From Mycolicibacterium palauense (GTDB lineage: Bacteria > Actinomycetota > Actinomycetes > Mycobacteriales > Mycobacteriaceae): a stretch of DNA of 58,075 nucleotides. Shown here one piece after another: positions 18,567-26,779 of the stretch. The stretch covers positions 1-58,075 of the forward strand of contig NZ_NVQF01000036.1 in assembly GCF_002592005.1 (NCBI RefSeq), given 5' to 3'. The notes under the pieces were generated by a model that was not told the origin of the DNA, searched no databases, and saw only the letters and a list, made by a program, of their open reading frames with translations. Numbering within the stretch: the first letter of the stretch is position 1; every line of letters starts with the position of its first letter. Position numbers and translations under genes: made by a program.

Positions 18567-20330
18567 CTATTCGCCCGCGCTGCCTCCGCCGGACGCGCCC
18601 GAACCGGCCGTCGACCTCTTCGACCCGCCGTGCTTGGCGCCGGATGCACCGAGCCGATCACGGATCGACTTCACCGTGGTGGAGCCGGGCCCGCTGAGAC
18701 GGTGCCGGCCCGCCGTCGAGGAGACCGACGAGCGCCCACCTGCGGCGCCGGCATCGGTGTCGCTGTCCTTGGATCCGGCCTTGCCGCCCTTGTCGTTATC
18801 GGACTTGTCGGCCTTGTCGTTATCGGACTTGTCGGACTTGTCGGACTTGTCGCTGTCGGCCTTGCCAGCCTTATCGTCGTCCGACTTGTCGCTGCCGGTC
18901 TTGTCAGCATCGGTGCCGTCAGAGTCGGTGCCGTCAGAGTCGGTGCCGTCAGAGTCGGTGCCGTCAGAGTCGGTGCCGTCAGAGTCGGTGCCGTCAGAGT
19001 CGGCGGACTCGTCGGCCTGGCCGCCGTCCGCCTCCAAAGCAGAACCGGCAGCAGAACCGGCAGCGCCGGGCGTCTCAGCGTCGGCGGCGGTCTGGGCCTC
19101 AGCCTCGTCACCGGACTCTTCCCCACCGGACTCCGGTGAGACCGCCTTGCCGGCGGTGTCCTCGGCGACCGGCGCGCCGGATTCGTCGGCGGCGGCCTCA
19201 TCCGCTGCGGAGGACACCTCCTCCGCCTGAACCAGGCTCTCGGCGACGGCGCGAGCCGGATCCGCCTCGGCCTGGTCCTCGGTGCCGCCGACGCCGAGCT
19301 TGGCAACCAGGGCCGCAAGCCCAGCCTGGCCCGCCGGCGCCGCTGCGTCCTCCGAGGAGGACTCAGCGGCCTCGGCATCCGAGGGGTAGTGCGGGTCGTA
19401 GTTGTCGTAGAGGTACGGGTTGTCGTACGGGTTGTCCGGATCGCAGGTCGGACACAGCACCGGCGCCAGAGCTCGGAACAGCGGCGCCAGGCTCGTCTGG
19501 TCGTCGTTGTACCACTCGCTGTTCTGCACAAACGGGTAGAAGCCGTCGAAGATCGACTTGGTGAGCTTGGCCAGGGTGGAGAAGGTCTCCTGCAGCGACA
19601 CGGTCTTGACCCCGCTCGGCGGCGCGACCAGGTAGTCCCACACCGACGTGATGGGCTCGGCCGGGTCGAGCTGCACGTGCTCCTCGGACCACTCCATCTC
19701 CTCCCCGGTGTGGGGGTTCACCACCTCGGGGAAGGTGTAGCCGTCATAGAGCTCGGACATCGGCACCTTGAACATGGAATCGAGCAGGGCCCCGAGATCC
19801 GGGCATGCGCCGGGCAGCGCCGCGCAGCCGGCGTTCATCGGAAGGTTGGCCTGTGCCCACACACTCAAGTGGTTGCCCAGCACCGTGGAGAAGGCCGGGA
19901 ACGGGACCAGCATGTCGATGAAGCCCTTGAGCTTGGGCGGGTCGGCGGCGTCGAACCCGAAGACGTTCGTCGGGCTCCACACCTGCCAACTGCCCGTCAG
20001 GATCATCGCGTCGGCGAACCGGTCCATGGCCTCGACCTCGTTGGCCGGGATGCTCAGAACCGCGTTGAGGATGTTGACGGGGATGTTGAAGATGGAGGGT
20101 CCCGCGGCCGCCAGCGGGGCCACCGCCACGGCGCCCGACGACGCCGAATCCGCGGCGCAGGGATAGCTGGTGCCATCGGTTCCGCAGTCGACCGCTGCGG
20201 CTGTCAGGCGCACCGCGGCGCTGGATTCCTGAAGATCCTGCGGCTGCGGCGCAATCGGAGTTACGGAAATGACGCTGGCCCCCACCAGCGCCACACCCGC
20301 CGTGACATACGGACGCACGGCAGTAGGCAT
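18567..20330 (-). CDS. Exported mycobacterial protein of unknown function, tail-bearing (paralogue 3)
   Basis: 587 residues from the ATG at 20330, which follows AAGGAGCGTC and lies downstream of the promoter at 20375-20403. A further in-frame start at 20417 would lie upstream of that promoter and is rejected. Shared signal sequence (MPTAVRPYVTAGVALVGASV) and body landmarks: N-I-P-V-N-I, T-G-S-W-Q-V-W-S-P-T-N-V-F-G-F-D, A-N-L-P-M-N-A-G-C, M-E-W-S-E-E-H-V-Q-L-D, and C-P-T-C-D-P-D-N-P. The tail comprises Ala/Glu, then (D-S-D-G-T)n, then Lys/Ser/Asp repeats, G-R-H-R-L-S-G, a basic stretch (VKSIRDRLGAS) and a Gly/Ser end. No known catalytic motif; function unknown. Confidence 0.83.
   Translation of the reverse strand: MPTAVRPYVTAGVALVGASVISVTPIAPQPQDLQESSAAVRLTAAAVDCGTDGTSYPCAADSASSGAVAVAPLAAAGPSIFNIPVNILNAVLSIPANEVEAMDRFADAMILTGSWQVWSPTNVFGFDAADPPKLKGFIDMLVPFPAFSTVLGNHLSVWAQANLPMNAGCAALPGACPDLGALLDSMFKVPMSELYDGYTFPEVVNPHTGEEMEWSEEHVQLDPAEPITSVWDYLVAPPSGVKTVSLQETFSTLAKLTKSIFDGFYPFVQNSEWYNDDQTSLAPLFRALAPVLCPTCDPDNPYDNPYLYDNYDPHYPSDAEAAESSSEDAAAPAGQAGLAALVAKLGVGGTEDQAEADPARAVAESLVQAEEVSSAADEAAADESGAPVAEDTAGKAVSPESGGEESGDEAEAQTAADAETPGAAGSAAGSALEADGGQADESADSDGTDSDGTDSDGTDSDGTDSDGTDSDGTDADKTGSDKSDDDKAGKADSDKSDKSDKSDNDKADKSDNDKGGKAGSKDSDTDAGAAGGRSSVSSTAGRHRLSGPGSTTVKSIRDRLGASGAKHGGSKRSTAGSGASGGGSAGE
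18911..19000 (-). repeat. 15-bp perfect tandem repeat coding (DSDGT)n
   Basis: Six identical copies of a 15-bp unit (CGGTGCCGTCAGAGT on the plus strand) inside the tail of the exported protein encode D-S-D-G-T repeats. Perfect identity suggests recent expansion and possible length variation among strains. Confidence 0.92.
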
Positions 20331-20374
20331 GACGCTCCTTTCGGCGTTGCTGAATGACGCATAGGTCAGCGATG

Positions 20375-20403
20375 AACGTATCCAAAAAGAGATGCAGTGT
20401 CTA
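20375..20403 (-). promoter_or_regulatory. Promoter TAGACA-N17-TACGTT
   Basis: Minus strand: TAGACA, 17-bp spacer ending CTTTTTGGA, TACGTT, 45 bp before the start codon at 20330. The block from GCTAGACA to TACGTTC is almost the same as at 14273-14301. Confidence 0.62.
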
Positions 20404-20661
20404 GCAGAACGACACATCCGGGCGCGGCCCGAATATTTGCTGACGGAATCGTCAAATAGCGTCGTTCACATCCGGCCGACGCCGCCCGCGGCCGCCGGAA
20501 AACTCGCCGGCGACCGGCGACCAGCAAAAATCGGCGCACGAACACGTCGCTGCAACAAAGGAATTCCGGCATCGCCACGCCGCCGGATCACCCGTTGGCG
20601 GGGCGGGTGGCGCGGGATTTGCCCGTGTCGCGCGCCGGGCCACACCGAGGGCGGATACGCC
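20404..20661. other. Intergenic region, no gene seen
   Basis: About 260 bp upstream of the exported-protein promoter and downstream of the nitroreductase stop codon. Both flanking genes are on the minus strand. Nothing recognisable beyond CAAATA/TATTTG-type AT-rich words near 20430-20460. Confidence 0.5.
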
Positions 20662-21543
20662 TCAGTCCGCGAGCCACGCCCGGTTGCCGTAGACATCCAG
20701 ATGTGTCACCTCGGCGACCGGTCGGCGCGTCGTGGGTCCGTAGCGCCCACGTGGCCACCCCAGCGGCACGATGCAGCACGGCGTCACCGACATCGGCAAC
20801 TGCAGGGTGTGCCGCGCCGAGGCGAGACTCCACAACGGCAGCGTGATCAGCGAGGCGCCGAGGCCCATCGAACGCGCCGCCAACAGCAGGTTCTGCACGC
20901 TGGGGTACACCGACCCGAAGAACGCCGACAGCGCCGCGTGCGGCATCGGCAGGTAGGGCACCCGGCCCTCCCGGGCGCTCAGGCGGATGCACGCCACCAC
21001 CAGCACGGGGATCTCGGTGAAGTGGTCCACCTGCCACTGCACGGCCCGGGCCGTCTTGGCCATCGACTCGTCGTGGTCGGCCACACGCCGGATCACGCTG
21101 TGGTAGTAGGCGTTCCAGCCCTGCCGGTAGCGCTGGGCGAGGCGGCGTTTCACCTCGGGATCCTTGACGACGATGAATTCCCAGTTCTGGCCGTTGGCGC
21201 CGGTCGGGGCACGCAGCGCGAGTTCGATGCACTTGAGCACCACCGCGTCGTCGACCGGATCGGGCCGGACCCTGCGCACCGCCCGCTGGGTCATCATCGC
21301 CTCGACCATCACCGCGTCCAGACGGCCCAGGGCCTCCTCGGCGCTGGGGATGGGCCCATGACCGTCAGGCAACGTCGGACCACCCCGACCGTCAGGCACC
21401 GTCGGACCACCCCGACTGTCAGGCACCGTCGGACCACCCCGACTGTCAGGCACCGTCGGGCCACCCCGACTGTCAGGCACCGTCGGACCACCCCGACCGT
21501 CGGATGCGGTCGCTTCGTCGCCGAACCCCATGATGTCAGCCAT
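20662..21543 (-). CDS. Nitroreductase-family FMN oxidoreductase with repetitive N terminus
   Basis: 293 residues. From about residue 75 (VEAMMTQRAVRRVRPDPV) it is a nitroreductase-fold protein: the arginine-rich FMN-phosphate loop RAVRR, the RAPTGANGQNW segment (typical R-A-P-S-x-x-x-x-Q-x-W) and the C-terminal G-x-x-x-x-L-x-x-L-P region. Such enzymes use FMN and NAD(P)H to reduce nitro compounds, quinones or enones. Residues ~17-60 are five near-copies of the 9-residue unit R-G-G-P-T-V-P-D-S, foreign to the family. The ATG at 21543 overlaps the preceding stop codon by 8 bp, supporting this start and translational coupling. The DUF2505 protein and flavodoxin genes precede it in the same transcript. 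Confidence 0.87.
   Translation of the reverse strand: MADIMGFGDEATASDGRGGPTVPDSRGGPTVPDSRGGPTVPDSRGGPTVPDGRGGPTLPDGHGPIPSAEEALGRLDAVMVEAMMTQRAVRRVRPDPVDDAVVLKCIELALRAPTGANGQNWEFIVVKDPEVKRRLAQRYRQGWNAYYHSVIRRVADHDESMAKTARAVQWQVDHFTEIPVLVVACIRLSAREGRVPYLPMPHAALSAFFGSVYPSVQNLLLAARSMGLGASLITLPLWSLASARHTLQLPMSVTPCCIVPLGWPRGRYGPTTRRPVAEVTHLDVYGNRAWLAD
21362..21500 (-). repeat. 27-bp minisatellite in nitroreductase gene
   Basis: Four full copies of a 27-bp unit (starting GTCGGACCACCCCGAC on the plus strand) at 21374-21481, with partial copies on each side. Because 27 is a multiple of three, the copies keep the frame and encode R-G-G-P-T-V-P-D-S. Units differ by only 1-2 bases. Confidence 0.93.
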
Positions 21544-22042
21544 TCTCGGCGATCCATGTGCTGGTGAAGCGTTGGACGCCCGGGATTTCCTCGGCCACCT
21601 GCCCTCCGATCCACTTCTCGATCTGACCGCCGATCAGCGGGAGCCTGACCTGTACGGTGCCGGTGAACCGCAGCAGCGAACCCTGCCCGGCCGGGGCCAG
21701 CAACGCCGAACCGACGCCGGCGATCGGCGCACCGGAGGCGGTGATGTCGACGTCCCCGACCACCCGGCCCTCCTCGGCAATTCTCCAGGTCTCCTTGCGG
21801 ATCACCATCAGGTCACCCGGGAAGGCCCTGGCCAGCAGCCCGGGAAGCACGTCGTGGCGTAGGTCCTGGCTGGTCACGACCTCGATCGCGTCGTCGGCGC
21901 CGACGACCAGCGAATCCAACGTGATGGTGTCGCCGCCGTAGACGGCCAGCCGGGCACGCCAGTACTCCTCGTCGGCGAACGCCGAACGGATCTGCGCGAC
22001 CGTGGCCGGGCTCTCCGTCGATACGTCAAACGGCCTGGGCAC
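21536..22042 (-). CDS. DUF2505 family protein
   Basis: 168 residues from a GTG at 22042 with GGGGTGG upstream; a TTG at 22057 is a possible but weaker start. The sequence pattern (P-R-x-F-D at the start, F-A-D-E-x-Y-W-R-A-R-L, R-K-E-T-W, and V-Q-V-R-L-P-L-I-G-G-x-I-E near the end) matches the DUF2505 family of actinobacterial START/polyketide-cyclase-like proteins. The fold suggests a hydrophobic ligand pocket; the ligand is unknown. It lies 30 bp after the flavodoxin gene and overlaps the nitroreductase start by 8 bp. Confidence 0.82.
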   Translation of the reverse strand: MPRPFDVSTESPATVAQIRSAFADEEYWRARLAVYGGDTITLDSLVVGADDAIEVVTSQDLRHDVLPGLLARAFPGDLMVIRKETWRIAEEGRVVGDVDITASGAPIAGVGSALLAPAGQGSLLRFTGTVQVRLPLIGGQIEKWIGGQVAEEIPGVQRFTSTWIAENG

Positions 22043-22072
22043 CGTGATCCACCCCAACCCCTCGGTCCCCGG

Positions 22073-22783
22073 TCACGGCGTCGCCTCGGTCGTGCCCGGC
22101 GCGCCGCCGAACAGGCGGTCGGCGACCCCGGCCGCGAAGTCCCGGGCCTCCTCGAGCTGTTCGGGGCCGATGTTGGTCGTCGGGATGCGCACCCCCAGGT
22201 AGCGGTCGCGGTACTCCCCCGTGCCCAGGTAACTGGTCAACGAGAGCATGGAGGGGACCTGGCTGCCGGGATAGGTGAAGTGAATCCCGTCGATATAGCG
22301 TCCGCCCTTCTTCTGGGCGAGCTTGCGAACCCCGGTGAGGTTCTCTTTCCAGTACCGCCGGCACACGGCGAACACCACGAAGGGCTTGCCGGCGAGCAGA
22401 TCGCCCGCTTCGGGCGACTTCAGGAAGGAGCGCAGCGGCATGCTGACGGTCCGCCACCACGTCGGGGAGCCGATGCAGATCAGATCGTAGTCACCGTTCC
22501 TGACCTCGTCGGGGGTGCGGATCTCGCCGGTGGCGCGTCGGGTCTGTGCGGGCAGCATGCCCAGGAACTCCGGCCACACGTTGCGCATCGGGAACCGTGA
22601 GAAGGGCTCGGAATAACGCGGATCGGTGAATTCGATCGGCGCCCGGTGCACCTCGTAGCCACGGGCCGAGAATTCCGCACCCGCAGCCTCCAGCACCTTC
22701 TGCGACTGGCCGGTGTAGCTGTAGTACAACAGCAGCACCCTCGGCGGCCGCTCGGTGCGTGCCTCATCGGGAGTGTGCGTCAC
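22073..22783 (-). CDS. Flavodoxin-like FMN protein
   Basis: 236 residues from a GTG at 22783, preceded by a strong GGGGAGGTGGGAG. The N-terminal strand-loop L-L-L-Y-Y-S-Y-T-G-Q-S is the flavodoxin phosphate-binding loop, and I-C-I-G-S-P-T-W-W is the second FMN loop. It is longer than a minimal flavodoxin. It resembles NAD(P)H-quinone reductase or flavodoxin-family proteins that act with a partner oxidoreductase, so it could supply electrons for the nitroreductase two genes downstream (inference from context). First gene of a three-gene operon, divergent from the methyltransferase at 22935. Confidence 0.87.
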   Translation of the reverse strand: MTHTPDEARTERPPRVLLLYYSYTGQSQKVLEAAGAEFSARGYEVHRAPIEFTDPRYSEPFSRFPMRNVWPEFLGMLPAQTRRATGEIRTPDEVRNGDYDLICIGSPTWWRTVSMPLRSFLKSPEAGDLLAGKPFVVFAVCRRYWKENLTGVRKLAQKKGGRYIDGIHFTYPGSQVPSMLSLTSYLGTGEYRDRYLGVRIPTTNIGPEQLEEARDFAAGVADRLFGGAPGTTEATP

Positions 22784-22934
22784 CGACTCCCACCTCCCCG
22801 CCTGCCCCGGTCGGACGCCGCTGCGCCACGGCGCTTCGCGGTCTGTGTGTTCACCTGGGCTCCTTCCCGCTGCGTTCGCAGCGATGTCGGCCCCGACGTG
22901 CCGTGCGGGGATCACTGCGCTTAGCCTCACATAC

Positions 22935-23765
22935 GTGACCAACAAAGTTTCCGTCGACCTGAGCGGTCCGGCGAAGACAATGCTGTCGACCCTGTATCTC
23001 AAGGCGCTCGACGCCGACTTCGAGCGCCCCGTTCTCGGTGACCGGTTCGCCAAGGACGCGATCGACCGGATCGACTACGACTGGCGGGAATTGGGGATCA
23101 CCCCCGGATGGGCGCCGCTGTTCACCGTCCGCACCGCGCAGTACGACATCTGGGCCCGCCAGTTCATCGCGGCCCATCCGCGGTGCACCGTGGTGCACCT
23201 GGGCTGCGGAATGGACACCCGGGTGTTCCGGCTCGACCCCGGTCCCGACGTGCAGTGGTTCGACGTCGACTTCCCGGCGGTCATCGCGCTGCGTGAGCAG
23301 GTGTACCCGAGTCGCCCGAACTACCGGCTGATCCCCACCGCCGCCACCGAGTTGTCCTGGCTGGAACAGATTCCGGCCGACCGGCCCACGCTGTTCCTGG
23401 CCGAGGGCATCAGCATGTACCTGACCGCTGCCGAGGGCGCCGCCCTGCTGACCGGCGTCGTCGAGCGTTTCCCGTCCGGCGAGCTGCAGATCGACTTCTT
23501 CAACTGGCTGGCGATCAGGTCGCAGAAGACCCAGACGTTGGTCCGACGGTCGAATTCGACGCTGTACTGGGCGGTCAACAGCCCGCAGGACATCCTGACC
23601 AAGGTGCCCGGCATCCGGCTGCTGGACTCCGTGACATTCTTCGACGCGAGCACCTTCGACCGCGTCTCCGGCCCGTTCCGCGCGGCCAAGCGGGTGGTCG
23701 GCTTGCTGCCACCCCTGCGCAAGTCGCTGCAGTATCACCGCTACGCGTTCGGTCCGGCTAGCTGA
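22935..23765 (+). CDS. LCM-family SAM-dependent methyltransferase
   Basis: 276 residues from the GTG at 22935 ([11 protein letters not shown]). The frame is open upstream, but that part overlaps the divergent flavodoxin start and is not protein-like. SAM-binding loop [11 protein letters not shown] at 86-96, acidic strand W-F-D-V-D-F-P at ~112-118, and L-A-E-G-I-S-M-Y-L in mid-protein are hallmarks of the leucine carboxyl methyltransferase/TcmP group. The stop overlaps the end of papA5 by 8 bp in convergent orientation. Its place beside the PKS operon makes it a candidate O-methylating tailoring enzyme (inference). It is not the Rv2952 type of methyltransferase used for PDIM. Confidence 0.87.
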   Translation: MTNKVSVDLSGPAKTMLSTLYLKALDADFERPVLGDRFAKDAIDRIDYDWRELGITPGWAPLFTVRTAQYDIWARQFIAAHPRCTVVHLGCGMDTRVFRLDPGPDVQWFDVDFPAVIALREQVYPSRPNYRLIPTAATELSWLEQIPADRPTLFLAEGISMYLTAAEGAALLTGVVERFPSGELQIDFFNWLAIRSQKTQTLVRRSNSTLYWAVNSPQDILTKVPGIRLLDSVTFFDASTFDRVSGPFRAAKRVVGLLPPLRKSLQYHRYAFGPAS

Positions 23766-25014
23766 CGCTGCTCGCAGCGTGCCGGGCCGCCACAGCGCGC
23801 AGCAGCGACTCGATGGCGGCCACGCGCTGCTCCGGTTCGGGTCCGTGCGAGTGGTACTCCAGCATCAGCCGGCCCGCGAAGATCTTGCTGGTGTAGATCT
23901 CGATTCCCGCCCCGACGGCGAAGTAGAACTCGCCGTGGCTGGCGGTCAGCTGCAGGTCCGGCGGCGTGCGCAGCGGCGGGACGATGCCGTTGTCGGTGAA
24001 CATGACCACATCGGGCAATCCGGGCGGGTTACCGACGTACTGCGGACTGAAGTGCAGGAAGGACTGCTGGATCACCCCTTCGGCGATGTCGCTGCGGAAC
24101 GTCTCGTTGATGTCGCGGGCCAGATCCACGACGTCGGTGCCGGCGTCGATTTCGGCGAGATAGGTGGCGATGCCCACCGGGTTGGTGCACTCGGTGGCCG
24201 ACACCGGCGGCGAGAGCACGTAGCGTAGGTCTACCGGGTAGACATAGGGCACCGGGATGTTCGGTGTCTTGCGGACCTGCCACTCGGCCATCAACACCAC
24301 CGCCGACAGCAGGCTGTTCAGACCGAGCTTCTGGGCCCGGCAGAAGGCGATCAGGTTCTCGGTGTCCTCCTCGCTCAGCGTGCAGTATTCCATCGGAACC
24401 AGTTGCGGCACTGCGGGATTGTGATCCGACGGGGCACGCCGCGAAGGGGGCAGGTCGTAGGCGAACATCGCTGCGAGCAACCGTTCCAGCCCGGAGCGGC
24501 TCTTCTTCTCCACACCGCGGTTGGCCAGCACCACCTCCAACGGATCCGGAGCGGGATGGACCTTGGCCGGCGGCATGCTGCCGGTGGTGACCAGATCGGT
24601 GTAGGAGGAGAACAACTCCTCCAGCAGGCTGAACTGGTGGTGCCCGTCGGCCAGGCTGTGGTGGATGTACACCGTGGGCTGGGCCTGGCCGTCGCGGATG
24701 GTGACCCGCAGGTGGATCAGCAGGGAGCTCTGGTCGAAGATCAGCGGCGGTGGTTCCTCGCCCGGCCCCAGCTCCACCACCTCGATCCCCGGATGCAGCA
24801 GGTCGTCGAGCACGATCTCGTAGCGGCCCTCGGCGTCCTGCTCAAGGTGCCCGGAGAGCACCGGGTGTGCCTCCAGCAGCGCGTCGAACGCCTCGCCGAG
24901 GGCGTCGGTGTCCAACGGCCCGCTGACGTGCGCGGCCAGACCGACGAAGTTCTGGGTCTCGGCGAACATCTCCTCGCTGCGCGCGAGCTTGCGGATCCCG
25001 GATGAGGCGAACAT
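23758..25014 (-). CDS. papA5: PapA5-type acyltransferase
   Basis: 418 residues. The ATG at 25014 follows GGAG and gives [15 protein letters not shown], collinear with the start of M. tuberculosis PapA5. Active-site motif H-H-S-L-A-D-G at 118-124, with the second His as general base. P-Y-V-Y-P-V-D-L-R and G-V-I-Q-Q-S are family-typical segments. As in PapA5, no DFGWG motif is seen. PapA5 transfers mycocerosyl chains from Mas to the two hydroxyls of phthiocerol. Here it presumably esterifies hydroxyls on the product of PKS1-5, although no mas-like PKS is in the window to supply the acyl groups. Last gene of the operon. Confidence 0.92.
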   Translation of the reverse strand: MFASSGIRKLARSEEMFAETQNFVGLAAHVSGPLDTDALGEAFDALLEAHPVLSGHLEQDAEGRYEIVLDDLLHPGIEVVELGPGEEPPPLIFDQSSLLIHLRVTIRDGQAQPTVYIHHSLADGHHQFSLLEELFSSYTDLVTTGSMPPAKVHPAPDPLEVVLANRGVEKKSRSGLERLLAAMFAYDLPPSRRAPSDHNPAVPQLVPMEYCTLSEEDTENLIAFCRAQKLGLNSLLSAVVLMAEWQVRKTPNIPVPYVYPVDLRYVLSPPVSATECTNPVGIATYLAEIDAGTDVVDLARDINETFRSDIAEGVIQQSFLHFSPQYVGNPPGLPDVVMFTDNGIVPPLRTPPDLQLTASHGEFYFAVGAGIEIYTSKIFAGRLMLEYHSHGPEPEQRVAAIESLLRAVAARHAASSVS

Positions 25015-25082
25015 GTCTTCAGACTCCCTGGCAGGTTGTGAGGTCGGGGCGGGCGGCGCGGTGACACCGGCGGGTTCGTGGG

Positions 25083-25961
25083 TCAGCCACGCCGGCTGGC
25101 CTTCCGGTAGCCGATGGCCATCGGAACAGCGCAGGCCGCGGCGATGCCCACCGACCACAGCACGGTCCCCAGCATGGGTTCCAGCACCGGACCGCCGAGG
25201 GACAGACCCCGCATCGCCTCGATCGAATAGCTGACCGGCTGGTGCTCGACGACGGGCTGCAGCCAGCCGGGGTACTGGTCGAGCGGGACGAATCCGGTGG
25301 AGAAGAACATCAGCAACGCGATGATGATCTCGGTGGCCTGCGGCACGATGGTACTGGTCGACCACAGCGCCAGCGTGATCACCGCCGCCGACAGCGCCAC
25401 GCCGAAGATCGCCGGAACGAACAGCCAGAGCACCGACTCCGGCACCGACTGCCGGAACCGGAAACCGAGGGCCAGCCCGACGCACAGCACCACCGCGGTG
25501 ATGACCGTGATGCGCACAGCATCGGCGGCCAGCCGCGCCAACAAGCCCGAGGCGCGGTGCGCGGGCACCACCCACAGCCGCGACAGCAGCCCCTCGTCAC
25601 GTTCGCGCATCACGCCGACCGCGCCGATGATGGCGCCGGTCATCGCCCCGACCATCGCGACCAGCGGCACGCTGCCGTAAAGCGCGCTGTGACCGGTGAC
25701 CTGCTCGATCCCGTCACCCAGCACGATGTCGAGGGCGACCAGGAAACCCGCCGGCATCACCAGGGACTGCACCATGGTGGCCGGATCGCGGCTCCAGCGG
25801 CGCAGGATGCGCGCGGTCAGCACCCAGGTCTGCGGAACCAGCACCCGCGGCGAGTTCTCCCCCATCCGCCGTACACGGTGGCGGCCGGACCCGGGGCGAC
25901 GGCGCGCGATGACGCCGCTGCGGCCGGAGAGCCTGCTGCTGTCCTCGGCGACGGTCGACAT
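25083..25961 (-). CDS. drrC: ABC-2 type transporter permease DrrC
   Basis: 292 residues. After a ~45-residue cytoplasmic N terminus rich in Arg come six predicted membrane segments of the ABC-2 permease type, with the characteristic motif around [12 protein letters not shown] and the F-S-T-G-F-V-P stretch. It pairs with DrrB and the DrrA ATPase. In M. tuberculosis DrrABC is needed to export PDIM across the inner membrane. The start codon overlaps the drrB stop by 1 bp (TGATG). Confidence 0.92.
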   Translation of the reverse strand: MSTVAEDSSRLSGRSGVIARRRPGSGRHRVRRMGENSPRVLVPQTWVLTARILRRWSRDPATMVQSLVMPAGFLVALDIVLGDGIEQVTGHSALYGSVPLVAMVGAMTGAIIGAVGVMRERDEGLLSRLWVVPAHRASGLLARLAADAVRITVITAVVLCVGLALGFRFRQSVPESVLWLFVPAIFGVALSAAVITLALWSTSTIVPQATEIIIALLMFFSTGFVPLDQYPGWLQPVVEHQPVSYSIEAMRGLSLGGPVLEPMLGTVLWSVGIAAACAVPMAIGYRKASRRG

Positions 25962-26779
25962 CAGCGCCGCCTCGCCGAGACGACGGCGTGCAGCCAGATC
26001 ACCACCACCAGGATGCCCACCACCCAGGCCAGGGCCGGGCCGATGACCGACCAGGTGACCGCGGGCGCGAACGGCGTGCTGTCACCGGCGAAGGCCTGCA
26101 GTGCGTAGACGAACTGCGACAGCGGCTGGTTGCGCACGAAGGGCTGGATCCAGTCGGGGAAACGCTCGACGGGCTGAAGGCCCACCGACGCCAGCCCCAG
26201 GGTGAGCTGCGGCACCAGCATCACCGGCGCGGTCGCCTCCGGGTTCTGGGTCGCCAGGCCGATCAGGTCGCCGATGACGGCCAGCGCCGCGCCGATCAGC
26301 AGGGCGAGCCCCACGAACCCGGCGGTGTGCAGCAGACCACCGTGAAACCGGAACCCGATCACGTACCCGCACGCCACCGACACCGCCAACGCCACCGTGC
26401 AGCGGTACATGCTGGCGGTCATCCGCGAGGACAACGGCGTCAGCGCCGCGATCGGCATCGCCCGGAAGCGCCGGTTGATGCCCTGCACCGAGTCGGTGGC
26501 CGACCGGAACGCCGCCGACACCGCGGCGAACCAGATGGCCTGCAGCACGATCAGCGGTGTCAGGTACTGCGCATAGCTGCTCAGGGGTTGCGCGGCACCC
26601 ATGAACTCCTTGAGGGGCAGGTAGTAGCCGATCGTGAAGACGATCGAGCCGATCACCTGGGTGGCCAGTTCACCGTTGCGCACCGTGGGGGTGATCATGC
26701 GCACCGTGAGCACCCACCACTGCCGCACGGTGGATGGGTTCGGCCGCCTGGTCGCCGGGATCGCGGAGGTGTCGATCAC
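25961..26779 (-). CDS. drrB: ABC-2 type transporter permease DrrB
   Basis: 272 residues from a GTG that overlaps the drrA stop by 4 bp. Six hydrophobic segments, the I-N-R-R-F-R-A-M-P-I motif after the second and the G-L-A-T-Q-N-P-E-A segment fit a daunorubicin-resistance-type permease. It should form the heteromeric channel with DrrC for the lipid made by the upstream PKSs. Confidence 0.92.
   Translation of the reverse strand: MIDTSAIPATRRPNPSTVRQWWVLTVRMITPTVRNGELATQVIGSIVFTIGYYLPLKEFMGAAQPLSSYAQYLTPLIVLQAIWFAAVSAAFRSATDSVQGINRRFRAMPIAALTPLSSRMTASMYRCTVALAVSVACGYVIGFRFHGGLLHTAGFVGLALLIGAALAVIGDLIGLATQNPEATAPVMLVPQLTLGLASVGLQPVERFPDWIQPFVRNQPLSQFVYALQAFAGDSTPFAPAVTWSVIGPALAWVVGILVVVIWLHAVVSARRR

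Noticed and set aside
62..20330. Calling the tail-bearing proteins PE-PGRS or PPE family members
   Set aside because: None has the N-terminal PE or PPE helical domain or the GGxGGx repeats; the hydrolases only share the C-terminal PE-PPE hydrolase domain.
20331..20417. Longer N terminus for the exported protein starting at 20417
   Set aside because: It would begin upstream of the conserved promoter and lacks a ribosome binding site, whereas AAGGAG precedes the ATG at 20330 and both paralogues start at the equivalent Met.
21362..21508. Regular repeats that might suggest a CRISPR array
   Set aside because: The copies are directly adjacent 27-bp units without spacers, in frame within a nitroreductase gene.
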